A DNA stretch of 64,000 nt. Source: Palaemon carinicauda (lineage: Eukaryota; Arthropoda; Malacostraca; Decapoda; Palaemonidae). The notes below the pieces were generated by a model, which was not told the DNA's origin, did not search any database, and saw only the letters and a program-made list of their open reading frames with translations. The stretch covers positions 38,261,471-38,325,470 of the forward strand of contig NC_090766.1 in assembly GCF_036898095.1 (NCBI RefSeq), written 5' to 3'. The first letter of the stretch is position 1. Each line of letters opens with the position of its first letter. Position numbers and translations under genes: made by a program. Of this stretch, positions 47,401 through 59,528 are shown in pieces.

Positions 47401-47824
47401 GACGCACATCCCACTGTAGTATGACAAAGAAATACACGACACACGGTAATTACAACATAGTATGGACAATATGCCCAGACAAAGAGTGAAACTAACACAA
47501 GACTGTTTCCAAAGTACATAACTCAACAGAAGGCTAACTAAATCCTTCAAGTATTACAGCAGTTATAGATAATTTAGTGCACCTCACAACAACATCTAAA
47601 CATTCACGTATGCCACAGTGATTTTCCTCCCTTGGGATTCTAAAGTAATAAGGATAATAATCAAAGATATTAGTAAGCAACTTCTACTTCATAAAGAAGA
47701 TAATCTATTAAACAATAATCTATAGAACACCACAAGACAAATCTTCATAAAAAAAAAGTCAAAAAGAATTTCCCAAGCATTAAACTGTACTGATTAAACA
47801 AACATGATAAGGACAAGCACTTAC
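44474..47824 (-). other. WASP intron, 5' portion
   Basis: AT-rich, no coding evidence. Contains the tandem duplication at 45724-46059. Donor AAG|gtaagt is at 47824. Confidence 0.65.
45724..46059. repeat. Tandem duplication, about 166-bp unit, two copies
   Basis: Both copies start agcagtcaaggttacccc (45724 and 45890) and end 'tttgcatcttc..ttt..tgactga', with a few indels and substitutions. Confidence 0.85.
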
Positions 47825-48111
47825 CTTGAGGGAACTGCTACCCATACGTATCTGATCCATGAGGGCTGAACGCACGTCAGTGAGAGCAGGACCAGGGATG
47901 CGAGGAGCAGGTGGCATACCCCCAGGTGGTGGAGGTGGAGGACGAGGGGCGTTAACTGGGGGAGCTGGGGCCATGGGAGGGGGTGGAGGTGGCGCAGCCC
48001 TGCTAGACACAGAATTTGCCAAAGTCGGGATCGTTGACGTCGGTGGAGGAGGAGGTGGGATACTGGTATTAGCTGATGGGGGTGGAGGAGGTAGAGGACT
48101 CTTCTTAGAGC
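47825..48111 (-). CDS. WASp: WASP-family protein, proline-rich and first WH2 exon
   Basis: Acceptor aattttcag, donor gtaagt. The exon enters with two bases completing a Gly codon and leaves in phase 0, fitting both neighbours. It encodes proline runs ('SPLPPPPPSANTSIPPPPPP', 'AAPPPPPPMAPAPP', 'PRPPPPPPGGMPP') that bind profilin and SH3 proteins, then 'ALTDVRSALMDQIRMGSSSLK', a WH2 motif for G-actin. Directly spliced to the next WH2 exon, it gives two WH2 motifs in tandem, as in N-WASP. The antisense glycine-rich ORF here is a shadow. Confidence 0.95.
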
Positions 48112-49533
48112 CTGAAAATTAAATAAAAAATAAATTCAATCTTTATGGCCAAAAATCATTAAGTTCATACTGAATTAGATCTAAATGTACAGTAAAATCA
48201 TTTCTTCTTTCAAATTGAAAACTAATGCTATAAGACCACTTTTTTCTGATTTAAAAGAAGTTTAGACAAATTGACTGGCCAGACAGTACTACATTGGATC
48301 CTCCTCTCTGGTTACGGTTCATTTTCCCTTTGCCTACATACACACTGAATAGTCTGGCATATTCTTTACATATTCTCCTCTATCCTCATACACCTGACAA
48401 CACAGATTACCAAACAATTCTTCATCACCCAAGGGGTTACTGCACTGTACTTGTTCAGTGCCACTTTCCTCTTGGTAAGGGTAGAAGAGACTCTTTAGCT
48501 ATGGTAAGCAGCTCTTCTAGGAGAAGGACACTCCAAAATCAAACCACTGTTCTCTAGTCTTGGGTAGTGCCATAGCCTCTGTACCATGGCCTTTCACTAT
48601 CTTGGGTTAGAGTTCTCTTGCTTGAGGGTACACTCGAGCACACTCTCCTATCTTATTTCTCTTCCTCTTGTTTTGTTAAAGTTTTTATAGTTTATATAGG
48701 AGATATTTATTGTTGTTACTCTTCTTAGAATATTTTATTTTCCTTTTTTCCTTTCCGCACTGAGCTATTTTCCCTGTTGGAGCCCCTGGGCTTATAGCAT
48801 ACTGCTTTTCCAACTAGGGTTGTAGCTTAGTAAGTAATAATAATAATAATAATAATAATATGGCCTACACAATGAATTCCACAGAAGAGTGAATTACTCC
48901 ATTAGAAAAGTATCCTAGAGAGGTTGACCTCTAAATCCTTTTTTCATTCAAGCTCCTTATTATTAATCCATTTCATTTCTAAATCTAAAAAGCTTTACAT
49001 TACTGTGCTTTTAGTTATTTGCAGCCTGAAACACGGTCCCCAAGAGACATTACAATAGGTTCTTTATAGTTTCCATTTGGCCTCAGCCGCATTGCTTTCA
49101 ACTCTCTACTTTCCATCTATTCCCTAAGGTATCTCCTCACTTAGTTGGTCATCTTCTTTAACATTAGCTTGCTCCAATTTTGGCACCTCATTTAAGTGAA
49201 ATGTTTTAGGAGATACATGAATCTTAAAAAGTAACCAAGTAATTCTGTCATGTTGGTTTTAATGATGAATAAGGACATTAATCTTGACAATTGTTTTAGC
49301 ATTAGTGTAACCCTCACATAATGTACTGTTCACTTCCAGTTATGGATGGTGCACTAGAGGTGCACACCAATCAGTGTGGCTAGGAGTGCATACCCAATGA
49401 AATAGGTTATGTATGCTCACATATTAGAAAGCAATCTCTTATTCCAGCGATGAGTTAGAAGAACTGAGAAAGAGGTGTCAAGAGCTAAAATGTCACATCT
49501 TGAAATGAACAAAACAAAAAACACAAAACACAC
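48112..49533 (-). other. Intron of the WASP-family gene
   Basis: Phase-1 intron with donor CAG|gtgtgt. Its middle is occupied by a non-LTR-like repeat (48270-48862); the rest is unremarkable. Confidence 0.75.
48270..48862 (+). repeat. Non-LTR-like repeat with (TAA)n tail
   Basis: No ORF. It ends 'tccaactagggttgtagctt' and then a TAA microsatellite (about 48836-48859), the pattern of non-LTR elements that end in short tandem repeats. The same 3' part recurs at 51592-51852. I recall this tail as common in decapod genomic sequence (memory, not a search). Opposite strand to the host gene. Confidence 0.65.
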
Positions 49534-49912
49534 CTGCAACAATTTGTCCTGGAGGTGGAGGCATTGGAGCACGTGGAGTGAGTGGAGGTGGAGGTGGTGC
49601 AGAGTTAGGTGGTGGTGGTGGAGGTGGATGATGAATATTCCTGGGAGGAGGAGGAGGGGCTGCTCGTGTGCTTGGCGTCCTGGATGGAATATTTGGGGGT
49701 GTGGGTGGAGGTACAGTGTTAACTGGTGGCGGTGGGGGAGGCTGGTGGTGGGGAAGAGTACTGTTAGTAGATGTTGGCAGAAAAGGTGGGGGCTGTGATG
49801 AGTAACGCTGGGTTTCCTGCATGGCCTTTTCGACTCCCCCATTCTTCTCAATAAAGTCGTAGATGAACTCTCGGGTCCTGTGATCCGAAAGCTGTTGTTC
49901 ACTCACACCAAC
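49534..49912 (-). CDS. WASp: WASP-family protein, post-CRIB helix and proline-rich exon
   Basis: Acceptor tattgtag before GTTGGTGTG, donor CAG|gtgtgt; phase 0 in, phase 1 out. 'VGVSEQQLSDHRTREFIYDF' then 'IEKNGGVEKAMQE' completes the GTPase-binding domain helices that fold back on the C-terminus in the autoinhibited state. After that come proline runs for SH3/profilin binding ('HHQPPPPPPVNTVPPPTPP', 'HHPPPPPPPNSAPPPPP'). Joined with the CRIB exon the text reads FFKM-VGVSEQQL, matching the N-WASP pattern LFDMCGISEAQL. Confidence 0.95.
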
Positions 49913-50118
49913 CTACAATACCACATAGATACAAAGCAAATTAAGTTGAATGTCTACCATTAATATTTATCTTAAATGTCTTTAGAATTGGAAACTTACT
50001 GGAATAAAAAAGATAGCAGGTACATGTAATGGCTTACAGAAAAGTGAACAAAGTAAAAATATATTACTGTATAATCATAACCTAAAGATACAAAATAAGC
50101 AAAATCAGCACTACCTAC
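49913..50118 (-). other. Short intron of the WASP-family gene
   Basis: 206 bp, donor ATG|gtaggt, acceptor tattgtag; phase 0. Confidence 0.85.
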
Positions 50119-50236
50119 CATCTTGAAAAATCCTTCTAGCTTATCATCAACATTGAACTGTGTAAGTCCCTTGTCTGGATCAAATCCAACGTGCGTAATA
50201 TGCTTGAAGTCAGTTGGCATTCCAATTTGTTCTTTG
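50119..50236 (-). CDS. WASp: WASP-family protein, CRIB exon
   Basis: 118 bp: one base completing a Ser codon, then 39 codons. 'IGMPTDFKHITHVGFDP' is the CRIB motif (I-x-x-P-x-x-F-x-H-x-x-H-V-G) that binds active Cdc42/Rac and relieves autoinhibition. Acceptor ttttcacag, donor gtaggt. Together with the upstream basic exon it reads SRLSKEQIGMP, parallel to KKRLTKADIGTP of N-WASP. Confidence 0.96.
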
Positions 50237-51809
50237 CTGTGAAAAGAAAAAGTGGCTTAACTTTATTGCATAAAAACCACACATTACAAAACCATAAATA
50301 TACTGAATCTCAAATGGTCATCATACATGTCGGCGTCAATGACCTTAGATGTCATGATGCCAGAAAACCTCAAATTAATCAAACAATCATCATAGATGAA
50401 AAGGTAAACTAAAGTGCACCTTAAACAAAGCTAAATTTTGAAACAAGACAAAGATGTCACCAAAACAATTAAGACAATCATATAAAGAAACTGAAGTAAT
50501 TCTACTTTCCTTTTACATATTATTTATTACTTATGTCAGGATTACATTCTTTGTGTCATGCATACATTAAGAATATTCAACATATTACATGTAACACAAA
50601 TTTCTTAGAATATGCTTTTAATACCTAATATAAAATCTCGAAAACCATTTCAACTCTAAAACTTATTTTGTGGTGGGTCTGAAGAAATTTTTCTAAAATT
50701 CTCAATGAAAATACAACTGGTAGAGGAAATGTTTCCTTTTATAAACAAAATAACTAAAAACTGAAGTTCAATAAAAAAAATTATTTTTATACTGACCTGA
50801 TGTTCATTTTGCCTTTATCTCCAGAAGTTTACGTCAACATTACCTCTTTAAAATTTCAATAATTTTGCCTTTTCTTTCCTTTTAATATGCTAATGCCACT
50901 ACTAGTAAAGTAACAAGACTTACAGGCCTTGGACCCAGGGAGCAAAAACACAGATGTCACATCCTGTTTGACTACCAGGGTAGTATGGTACCCGAGCCTT
51001 GCTAGGTTTGAGGCTGTGACACGGGACAGAAACGCAGGCCCACAACACCTGTCCCATTTGATTACTGAGGTAGCCTGGGACACGGGCTATGGCCCAAGTG
51101 TGGTTGAGGTCGAAGCCGCGATCTAGGGTCACGGCCACGGCTCCATGCATTAGTCCCATGGTGTCTAAATACGAAACCATAACAACATTGATGTTTGGCT
51201 ACTAGATTGCCAGAAACCTCAGCCCAGACACAGTGGGGCAGAGGCTTAAGGCCGTGATGCAAGGTCACAGCCTTGGTCCTGTGCAGTGACCTACGAGGAA
51301 CTGAGATACAAGGCTGTGGCTCCCTTCCCATGCAGTTAATTCTTTCAGTCATGCCTTCTTCGTCATAAGGCTCAATACTACACATTATTCTAGAAGTTTC
51401 ATTCCAGCTATGGCCAGATTGTAGAATGATCCTCATTGGACAGTTGAATAATTGGAACTTCAAAAGTTCAAACTTGCTGCAAATGTTGTTGTGTTGAACA
51501 GGCTGACATAAGTCTCTCTTCATAGTTTATCAAACTTACTGCAAATGTTTTTGTGTTGAACAGGCTGACATAAGTCTCTCTTCATAGTTTATATATGACA
51601 TATATTTTAACGTTGTTACTGATCTTAAAAATATTTTATCAATTATTCATTACTTCTTATATAGCTAAATAATTTCCTTATTTCCTTTCCTCACTGAGCT
51701 TTTCCCTCTTGGAGCCCTTTAGCTTATAGCCTCCTGTTTTTCAAACTAGGGTTGTAGCTTACTTTGTAATAATAATAATAATAATAATAATAATATTAAA
51801 AATATTACA

Positions 51810-51845
<36 letters not shown>

Positions 51846-51852
51846 GTAATAT
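50237..51852 (-). other. WASP intron, 3' portion (intron continues to 61353)
   Basis: AT-rich to about 50880. 50900-51350 is GC-richer with repeated words such as 'aggctgtg', 'gggacacggg' and 'ggtcacgg(c/g)c', probably an unassigned repeat. 51471-51591 is a 60-bp tandem duplication ('gaacaggctgacataagtct' twice). 51592-51852 is a truncated copy of the (TAA)n-tailed repeat. Confidence 0.55.
51592..51852 (+). repeat. Truncated non-LTR-like repeat with long (TAA)n tail
   Basis: Shares 'ctcactgagct...ccctcttggagccc' and 'aaactagggttgtagctta' with 48700-48835, followed by a long TAA array from 51768. DIRS C2 is inserted in this array; more TAA-type repeats resume at 60787. Confidence 0.75.
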
Positions 51853-52586
51853 GTTATTTTGATAATAAAATAAATTTTTGAATATACTTACCCAGTGATT
51901 ATAATAGCTGCAACTCTGTTGCTCGACAGAAAAACTCTACGGAAAAATTCGCCAGCGATCGCTACACAGGTAGGGGGTGTACTCAACAGCGCCATCTGTC
52001 GTTCAGATACCCATTACTCATTGTAAACAAAGAACTCAATTTTCTCCTCGGTCCACTGTGTCTCTATTGGGGAGGAAGGGAGGGTCCTTTAATTTATAAT
52101 CACCGGGTAAGTATATTCAAAAATTTATTTTATTATCAAAATAACATTTTTCAATATTTAACTTAGCCGGTGATTATAATAGCTGATTCACACCCAGGGG
52201 GGTGGGTAGAGACCAGCAAAATATGTTTACATCATATGAGCTAAGAATTTTTATTTCATTTTAGAAGTTATCAAAATAACTAAACAAAATAAATAGGTAC
52301 CTGGTAAGGAAGTCGACTTGAACAATTACTCTGCCTTTTTAAGTACGTCTTCCTTACGGAGCCTCGCGATCCTCTTAGGATGCTGAGCGACCCCTAGGAG
52401 CTGAAGTATCAAGGGTTGCAACCCATACAACAGGACCTCATCAAAACCTCTAATCTAGGCGCTTCTCAAGAAATGACTTTGACCACCCGCCAAATCAACT
52501 AGGATGCGTAAGGCTTCTTAGCCTTCCGGACAACCCAAAAACAACAATAAAAACATTTCAAGAGAAAGATTAAAAAGGTTATGGAA

Positions 52587-53760
52587 TTAGGGAATTGTAG
52601 TGGTTGAGCCCTCACCCACTACTGCACTCGTTGCTACGAATGGTCCCAGAGTGTAGCAGTTCTCGTAAAGAGACTGGACATCCTTAAGATAAAAAGACGC
52701 GAACACTGACTTGCTTTTCCAATAGGTTGCGTCAATTATACTTCGCAGATCTATTTTGTTTAAAGGCCACGGAAGTTGCGACAGCTCTAACTTCATGTGT
52801 CCTTACCTTCAGCAAAGCTTGGTCTTCCTCATTCAGATGGGAATGAGCTTCTCGTATTAACAGTCTGATAAACTAGGATAAAGCATTCTTTGACATAGGC
52901 AAAGATGGTTTCTTAACTGAACACCATAAAGCTTCAGACGGGCCTCGTAAAGGTTTAGTTCGTTTTAAATAGAACTTAAGAGCTCTTACAGGGCATAAGA
53001 CTCTTTCTAGTTCATTTCCAACCATACGATAAGCTTGGAATATCGAACGATTTTGGCCAAGGTCGAAAAGGCAGCTCGTTTTTGGCTAGAAAACCAAGTT
53101 GTAGAGAACATGTAGCAGTTTCAGATGAGAATCCGATGTTCTTGCTGAAGGCATGAATCTCACTGACTCTTTTAGCTGTGGCTAAGCATACCAGGAAAAG
53201 AGTCTTTAAGGTGAGATCTTTCAGGGAGGCTGATTGTAGCAGCTCGAACCTGTCTGACATAAGGAATCTTAGTACCACGTCTAAATTCCAACCAGGTGTA
53301 ACCAAACGACGCTCCTTCGTGGTCTCAAAAGACTTAAGGAGGTCCTGTAGATCTTTATTGTTGGAAAGATCTAAGCCTCTGTGACGGAAGACTGATGCCA
53401 ACATGCTTCTGTAACCCTTGATAGTGGGAGCTGAAAGAGATCGTTCTTTCCTCAGATATAAGAGGAAGTCAGCTATTTGAGTTACAGAGGTACTGGTCGA
53501 GGATACGGATACTGACTTGCACCAGTTTCGGAAGATTTCCCACTTCGATTGGTAGACTCTAAGGGTGGATGTTCTCCTTGCTCTAGCAATCGCTCTGGCT
53601 GCCTCCTTCGAAAAGCCTCTAGCTCTCGAGAGTCTTTCGATAGTCTGAAGGCAGTCAGACGAAGAGCGTGGAGGCCTTGGTGTACCTTCTTTACGTGTGG
53701 CTGACGTAGAAGGTCCACCCTTAGGGGAAGTGTTCTGGGAACGTCTACTAGCCATCGAAG
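52587..53760 (-). pseudogene. Tyrosine recombinase relict of C2
   Basis: As in C1, the frame breaks after 'SYGWK' (53012). Further on, TCCTAG near 52875 (C1 has TCCTAT) adds a private stop. Unlike C1 it keeps the region between 'THE' and 'RSIIDATYW', and the 'FASFYLKDV' Tyr block at about 52690. Confidence 0.85.
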
Positions 53761-54720
53761 TACCTCGGTGAACCATTCTCTCGCGGGCCAGAGGGGAGCA
53801 ACTAGCGTCAACCTTGTCCCTTCGTGAGAGGCGAACTTCTGCAGTACCTTGTTGACAATCTTGAACGGAGGGAATGCATATAGATCTAGATGTGACCAAT
53901 CTAGGAGAAAGGCATCTATATGAACTGCTGCTGGGTCCGGGATTGGAGAGCAAAATATTGGGAGCCTCTTGGTCATCGAGGTTGCGAAGAGATCTATGGT
54001 TGGCTGGCCCCAGGTGGCCCAAAGTCTCTTGCATACATCCTTGTGGAGGGTCCATTCTGTTGGAATTATTTGTCCCTTCCGACTGAGACAATCTGCCATG
54101 ACATTCAAGTTGCCTTGGATGAACCTCGTTACTAGTGATATGTTTAGACCTTTTGACCAGGTGAGGAGGTCCCTTGCGATCTCGTACAACGTCAGAGAGT
54201 AGGTCCCTCCTTGCTTGGAGATGTACGCCAAAGCCGTGGTGTTGTCCGAGTTCACCTCCACCACTTTGCCTTGAAGGGGAGACCTGAAGCTTTTCCAGGC
54301 CAGACGTACTGCCAGTAGCTCCTTACAGTTGAAATGCATTGTCCTTTGACTCGAGTTCCATATCCCCGAGCATTCCCGACCGTCTAATGTCGCACCCCAG
54401 CCTACGTCCGATGCGTCCGAGAAGAGAACGTGGTTGGGAGTCTGAACAGCCAGGGGAAGACCCCCTCTTAGGTTGATATTGTCCTTTCACCAAGTCAGAC
54501 AAGACTTTATCTTTTCGGAAACCGGGATCGAGACCGCTTCTAGCGTCTTGTCCTTTTTCCAGTGAAAAGCTAGATGGTATTGAAGAGGACGGAGGTGTAG
54601 TCTTCCTAGTGACACAAATTGATCCACGGATGACAGTGTCCCTACCAGACTCATCCACAGCCTGACTGAGCAGCGTTCCTTTTTCAGCATCTTCTGGATG
54701 GATAGCAGGGCTAAGGGCTG
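53482..54720 (-). pseudogene. RNase H-Dam-like relict of C2
   Basis: Same frame layout as in C1: 54690-54487, TGA, then 54339-53482 with RNase H and Dam-like blocks. The stop in the 'CLTWW' position is identical to C1's, so it was present in their common source. Confidence 0.88.
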
Positions 54721-56906
54721 ATCGTCTTGTTGTTCAGCAACGTCCTCATCAGAGGGTTCCTCATCCGAAACTGATGAGGAAACGGCAACGGAGTGGGCAA
54801 CGTCTGGCTCGCTGAATCCGGTCGCACTGGTGGATGCGTGACGGAGCCGGACGCAATATCATGGAACTGCTGCACAGTCTGTGAACTGTCAACAACCATG
54901 AGTGCGCGAGGAAGCACAGCGTCAACCCGAGACTGTCTAGACCGTCTGGGTTGTGCAGTCAACACCCAACCGGGTTGCTGAGGTTGACGCACTGCGTCAA
55001 AACAAGTCACCTCTGCTGGTTGTTGAACGTCCTGAACGTCAAAAACCACCTCCGAGCGTCGCTTAATGTCAACGTGCGGCTGGCAACCCACACTGGGTCG
55101 CATCGGTGGAGGAACCACCTCAACTGGCAGACGCGAGTAGGTTACCTCAGCGTCAACAGGGCGCACAACCGACCGGTTGGAAGGCTGTTGGCCAGAAGGT
55201 TCTTCTCCGCATTTAAGTCCTCTATCAAGGACGCAAGCTTGGACTGCATGTCTTGCAGCAAAGCCCATTTAGGGTCTACGGGAGCAGGTGTGGCAACAGA
55301 TGGGGTTAGCGACTGAGGCGGAACTGTTTACCATCCCTGAAAGCCTTGTTATGCGTGACATAATAGTACAGCAAAACTTCAAAGGCTCGACAACAGCTGT
55401 GAAGTTGACCTGTAAACAACTTGGAGCGTCTCCTGGCTAGGCGCCAGGGAGAGTCTACCAGAATTGAGAAGTCTATCTGGGCAGAGGCATGAACTCCCAA
55501 GCCGAGAACTTCCCTCGTGTCATATCAGACTCTCGCTCTATAAACCAGTTTAAAAGAAGGGAAAGCAAAGGCTGTATCCCCCAAACTCCTCCTGGTGAAA
55601 AACCAGTCGCCTAGCCAACGTAACGCTCTCTAGGAGAGCGAGAGAGCACTAGCTTAAAAACAACGGCTTCGAAGTAGCTAGGCCTAGTGTAAGCTCTGAC
55701 GTTTAGGCGAACGAGGAGCAGCAGTTACAAAAAGATCCGGACGAAGATCCTTAAAAAAATCATCATGATTTAATTAAAGTCCATAGGAGGCTAAGCAGCT
55801 TTAGGCTCCTCTCCATCTGACAGAGTCCTCAAGGGAATATCAGTAGGAGGGAGAACAGCAACTTCCTCATCTACAGGAACCTTGTCCGATAAAAGCCGAG
55901 TCTCTTACTGGTGCATTAGTAGCGGACCAGAACGCAACGTCATGTAACTGCTTGACAGTCTGTGAACTGTCAACAACTGAACTGTCAACCACAACAGGTG
56001 CGTGAGGCCGCACAGCGTCCACTCGAGACTGCTTTGACTGCCTAGACTGAGCAGTCAAAACAACTCTAGAATGCGGAGGTTGACGCACAGCGTCAAAACA
56101 AGTCAACTCCGATTGTTAGTGAACGTCTTGAACGTCAACAGGAGCATCAGCCAGTGGCCTAACGTCCAATTGCGGCTGAAAAACCACACGAGACCGCATC
56201 GAGTGTGGTTCTAAACAACCTGACTGACGTGACTAAGCTACGCCAACGTCAACAGTAAGCACAAAGGAACGTTAGGTTGGCTGAAAGCCAGGATATTGAT
56301 GAGATAAACGGCTAGACTCAACGGACTAATCGGCAGAATAGTCTTCCATAAGGGAGGCAAGCATATACTGCATGTTTTGCCATACAACCCCTTAAGGATC
56401 AACGGAAATGGTTGTGGTAATAGACGAGGGTAACGTCTGTGACCGCAACACTTTGCCTACAAAAAAAGACTCTCGGAGTCTGTGTTACGCTTTTGTTAGG
56501 CGGCGAGCAGTTATCCGATGACTGCATAGGGTCAGAGCTGTCCTAATGGCTGTAACCAGGACGCTGGACCTGTCCTGAAAGGACTGACTTTCGCTTAAGG
56601 GCTCCGAAACCTTGTGACAGGTTTCTTATGCGAAAAGCCTACGGATGGCGAGGAGAAACAACGTCTTTATCGTCTTATGGTAGGGGAGATCTTGGTAAGA
56701 TACACCCGATACCATAGAGGGAAAACGTCTGTTCGTTGGTCAAGGCCTCTCGAACCCATAAGTCGTTTGACATTACTTCTCCCCTGGGCTTGGGAGCTTG
56801 TAAGAGGTCCCGGACTAGGTGAACGACAGGCACGAACAGACGAACCCTCGGACGCAACACTGTAACACTTTGCGCCTCGGACGCAACACTGTAACACTTT
56901 GCGCAT
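54721..56906 (-). pseudogene. Mosaic degenerate gag of C2
   Basis: Identical arrangement to C1: B1-type decayed gag (56906 to about 55310) then a B2-type gag block (55300-54750) running into the RT end. It carries the same 29-bp duplication near 56846-56903. Confidence 0.8.
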
Positions 56907-57023
56907 ATCACTTTATCACTTCGATTTTCTGTTTTGCACTTATTTCTACCTGAAACACGCAATTCTACCCTTCATTAAAAGGTAGTAATTGCGAAATTAG
57001 TCGTATAATGCAAGCTCATAATA

Positions 57024-59528
57024 CAGTGATACCTCGGTACTCGACCATAATCCGTTCGAGATCCGTGTTCGACCTCCGATTTGTTCGAGTACCGAATTTT
57101 TTTTCCCCATAAGAAATAATGGTATATATTCTTTTCCGTTCCCAAGCACTCGAACAGGCCCAAAATATTAATAAAACGTGTACCTAAACAACAATAATTA
57201 TCTAAATGTGTATGAAATTGGTCAGAAAATCCTATAAAACAATTTTAAACCATTTACTGTACTAAAATAAAACAATTTTAAACCATTTTCTGTACTGTAG
57301 TGAACATACCTTTGAGCAGCGGTTCGATGGCATACAGGGATGGATGTGGAGAGGATGGAAGGGGGAGGTTACTGCTTGGAAGGAGAGTCCCCTTCCATGA
57401 TGTGGCGGGGTAGTTCTCCTTCAGGAGTTGTTTCTCTCTCCAATGAAAGGGTGGGCAGATCTATTTCAGGGGTTTCTTCTCTTCTTTGTCTCTTCTTTGG
57501 AGGAGAAACAGGCTTTGATGTAGCAGCTTTCTTTTCTTTTGTGAAAAACTGGTCTATTGTTAATTGTTTCTTCCTCCTCTGCAGTATTCTTCGAAAATGA
57601 TACATGACACTATCATTAAACATATGCACTGCCCGGTTTGCTACTGCAATTTCTGGGTGGTATTTTTCAGCAAAAGCCTGCACATCTGCCCACTTGGAAC
57701 AAATTTCATTGATGAGAGAACTTGGAACATCCTCCCTTACCTCATCCTCTTCTGAAGATTCCTGCTCCACAATCAGATCCTGCTGCTGTTGTTGTTGCAG
57801 GTGCAACAATTCCTCCACAGTCAACTCGGTAGAATGGCTTTCTACAAGCTCATCAATATCATCCTTGTCGACCTCAAGCCCCAAACTCCTGCCCATGACA
57901 ACAATTTCCTCAACGACATCAGTGTCATCAGAAATTACAGGGGTAGCAGTGCTTGGACCCGCCTCTGGTTGGAAACCTTCAAACTCCCTCTCTGTGACAC
58001 ATGATGGCCACAGCTTACGCCAGGCAGAGTTCAATGTCCTATAGGTCACACCTCGCCAAGCTTGGTCAATCATGTTAACAGAGTTGAGGATGCTGAAGTG
58101 TTCCTTCCAGAATTCCTTTAGGGTCAACTTCGTGTCACTGGTCACTTCAAAACACTTTCTGAAAAGGGCCTTGGTATAGAGTTTTTTGAAGTTTGAAATG
58201 ACCTGTTGGTCCATGGGCTGGAGTATGGGAGTAGTATTGGGGGGCAAGAATTTGATTTTGATAAAGCTGTATTCTTCTTTCAAGTCATCCTCGAGACCTG
58301 GAGGATGTGCAGGAGCATTGTCCATAACCAGAAGACATTTCATTGGCAAGCTCTTTTCAATGAGGTAAGCCTTAACCTGGGGGGCAAACACTTCGTTTAT
58401 CCACTCAGTAAAGAATTGTCTTGTGACCCAAGATTTAGTGTTCGAGCGCCACATAACTGGTAGTGCACTTTTACAAATATTATTTCGTTTGAACACCCGG
58501 GGGTTGTCCGAGTGGTACACTAACAAGGGTTTGATCTTGCAATCGCCACTTGCATTTGCACACAGCAACAATGTTAGCCTATCTTTCATTGGCTTGTGAC
58601 CTGGCATCTTCGTCTCGTCCTTGGTAATGTACGTATTGGCTGGCATTTTCTTCCAAAATAACCCAGTCTCATCACAATTAAAGACTTGTTGTGCGATCAA
58701 ATTTTGTTCATTTATGTACCGATCGAATTCCCCCACGTATTTATCGGCTGCAATTTGATCCGAACTAGCTGCCTCCCCATGCCTAGTAACACGATGAATA
58801 CCTGTTCTATTACGAAACTTTTCAAACCAACCCCTGCTCGCTTTAAATGTAAATGAATCACTTTCACTGGTACTCGGACTTTTCTTCACTAATTCTTCAT
58901 AGATATGCAACGCTTTTTCACAAATGAACGCTTCACTAACACTTTCCCCGGCCAACTGTTTTTCTTTAATAAATATTAAAAGCAACTTTTCCATCTCCTC
59001 AATCACTTGTGGCCTTTGCTTAGTTACCGCCGTAACTCCCGTTGCAACATTCGCCTTCTTAATCATTTCTTTATGCTTTAAAAACGTAGAAATGGTCGAC
59101 TTCGCCATTCCGTATTCTACCGCTAAATCGGACACTCGTACACCATTCTCATATTTCGCTATAATTTCCTTCTTCAACTCGATCGTTGTTCGCACTGTTT
59201 TCCTCTTCTCCTTCCCCTTAACACTCATTACTTTCTTGGGACTCATTATGAAAGCTAAAAAAGCAATTAAAAGCACTGAAAATCACTAAATCACAACGAA
59301 TGCTGATCGCGCGTTGTCTGAGTGACGCTCTCGAGAGAACTGATGCTTCCCGAACAAGCGAGAGTGGCCGAGATGGCGCGATCATCACAAAGCCCATGCG
59401 GTCGTCACGTGTTCGGCTGGTCGAGTACCGAATTTTTGGTCGAGCACCGCAGCAAAAATTTCTCGAAAATTTTGGTCGAACTCCGAATTGTTCGAGTATA
59501 GAGTCGTTCGACTACCGAGGTATCACTG
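57024..59528 (-). mobile_element. Full-length Tigger/pogo-like DNA transposon
   Basis: 2505 bp with terminal inverted repeats cagtgatacctcggta / taccgaggtatcactg and TA on both sides (57022-57023, 59529-59530). C1 has the empty site at the equivalent position (cataataccagc near 43225), so the insertion can be read directly against it. The transposase frame is intact. Confidence 0.96.
57369..59276 (-). CDS. Tigger/pogo-family transposase (up to 635 aa)
   Basis: Cut-and-paste transposase. Psq-type helix-turn-helix about residues 25-75 ('VRVSDLAVEYGMAKSTISTF'), CENP-B/Tc5-type DNA-binding domain about 85-165 ('SRGWFEKFRNRTGIHR'), and DDE_1 catalytic core with Asp202 in 'NCDETGLFW', Asp319 in 'VMDNAPAH' and Asp356 in 'LQPMDQQVI', the pogo DDD triad. 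The C-terminus has a glutamine run and an acidic stretch ('VEQESSEEDEVRED'), then a basic tail. The probable start is the second Met (MSPKKVMSVK, residue 11, position 59246), as that matches usual Tigger N-termini. No stop or shift; it appears competent. It could also act on the deleted copy at 5659-7164. Confidence 0.95.
   Translation of the reverse strand: MLLIAFLAFIMSPKKVMSVKGKEKRKTVRTTIELKKEIIAKYENGVRVSDLAVEYGMAKSTISTFLKHKEMIKKANVATGVTAVTKQRPQVIEEMEKLLLIFIKEKQLAGESVSEAFICEKALHIYEELVKKSPSTSESDSFTFKASRGWFEKFRNRTGIHRVTRHGEAASSDQIAADKYVGEFDRYINEQNLIAQQVFNCDETGLFWKKMPANTYITKDETKMPGHKPMKDRLTLLLCANASGDCKIKPLLVYHSDNPRVFKRNNICKSALPVMWRSNTKSWVTRQFFTEWINEVFAPQVKAYLIEKSLPMKCLLVMDNAPAHPPGLEDDLKEEYSFIKIKFLPPNTTPILQPMDQQVISNFKKLYTKALFRKCFEVTSDTKLTLKEFWKEHFSILNSVNMIDQAWRGVTYRTLNSAWRKLWPSCVTEREFEGFQPEAGPSTATPVISDDTDVVEEIVVMGRSLGLEVDKDDIDELVESHSTELTVEELLHLQQQQQQDLIVEQESSEEDEVREDVPSSLINEICSKWADVQAFAEKYHPEIAVANRAVHMFNDSVMYHFRRILQRRKKQLTIDQFFTKEKKAATSKPVSPPKKRQRREETPEIDLPTLSLERETTPEGELPRHIMEGDSPSKQ

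Noticed and set aside
47859..48122. Plus-strand glycine-rich protein
   Set aside because: Antisense shadow of the proline-rich WASP exon, whose minus frame has splice sites and a WH2 motif.
49475..49798. Plus-strand Trp/Arg-rich ORF
   Set aside because: Antisense shadow of the proline-rich exon at 49534-49912.
57604..58463. Plus-strand ORFs within Tigger
   Set aside because: Shadows of the minus-strand transposase, which has a complete catalytic core.
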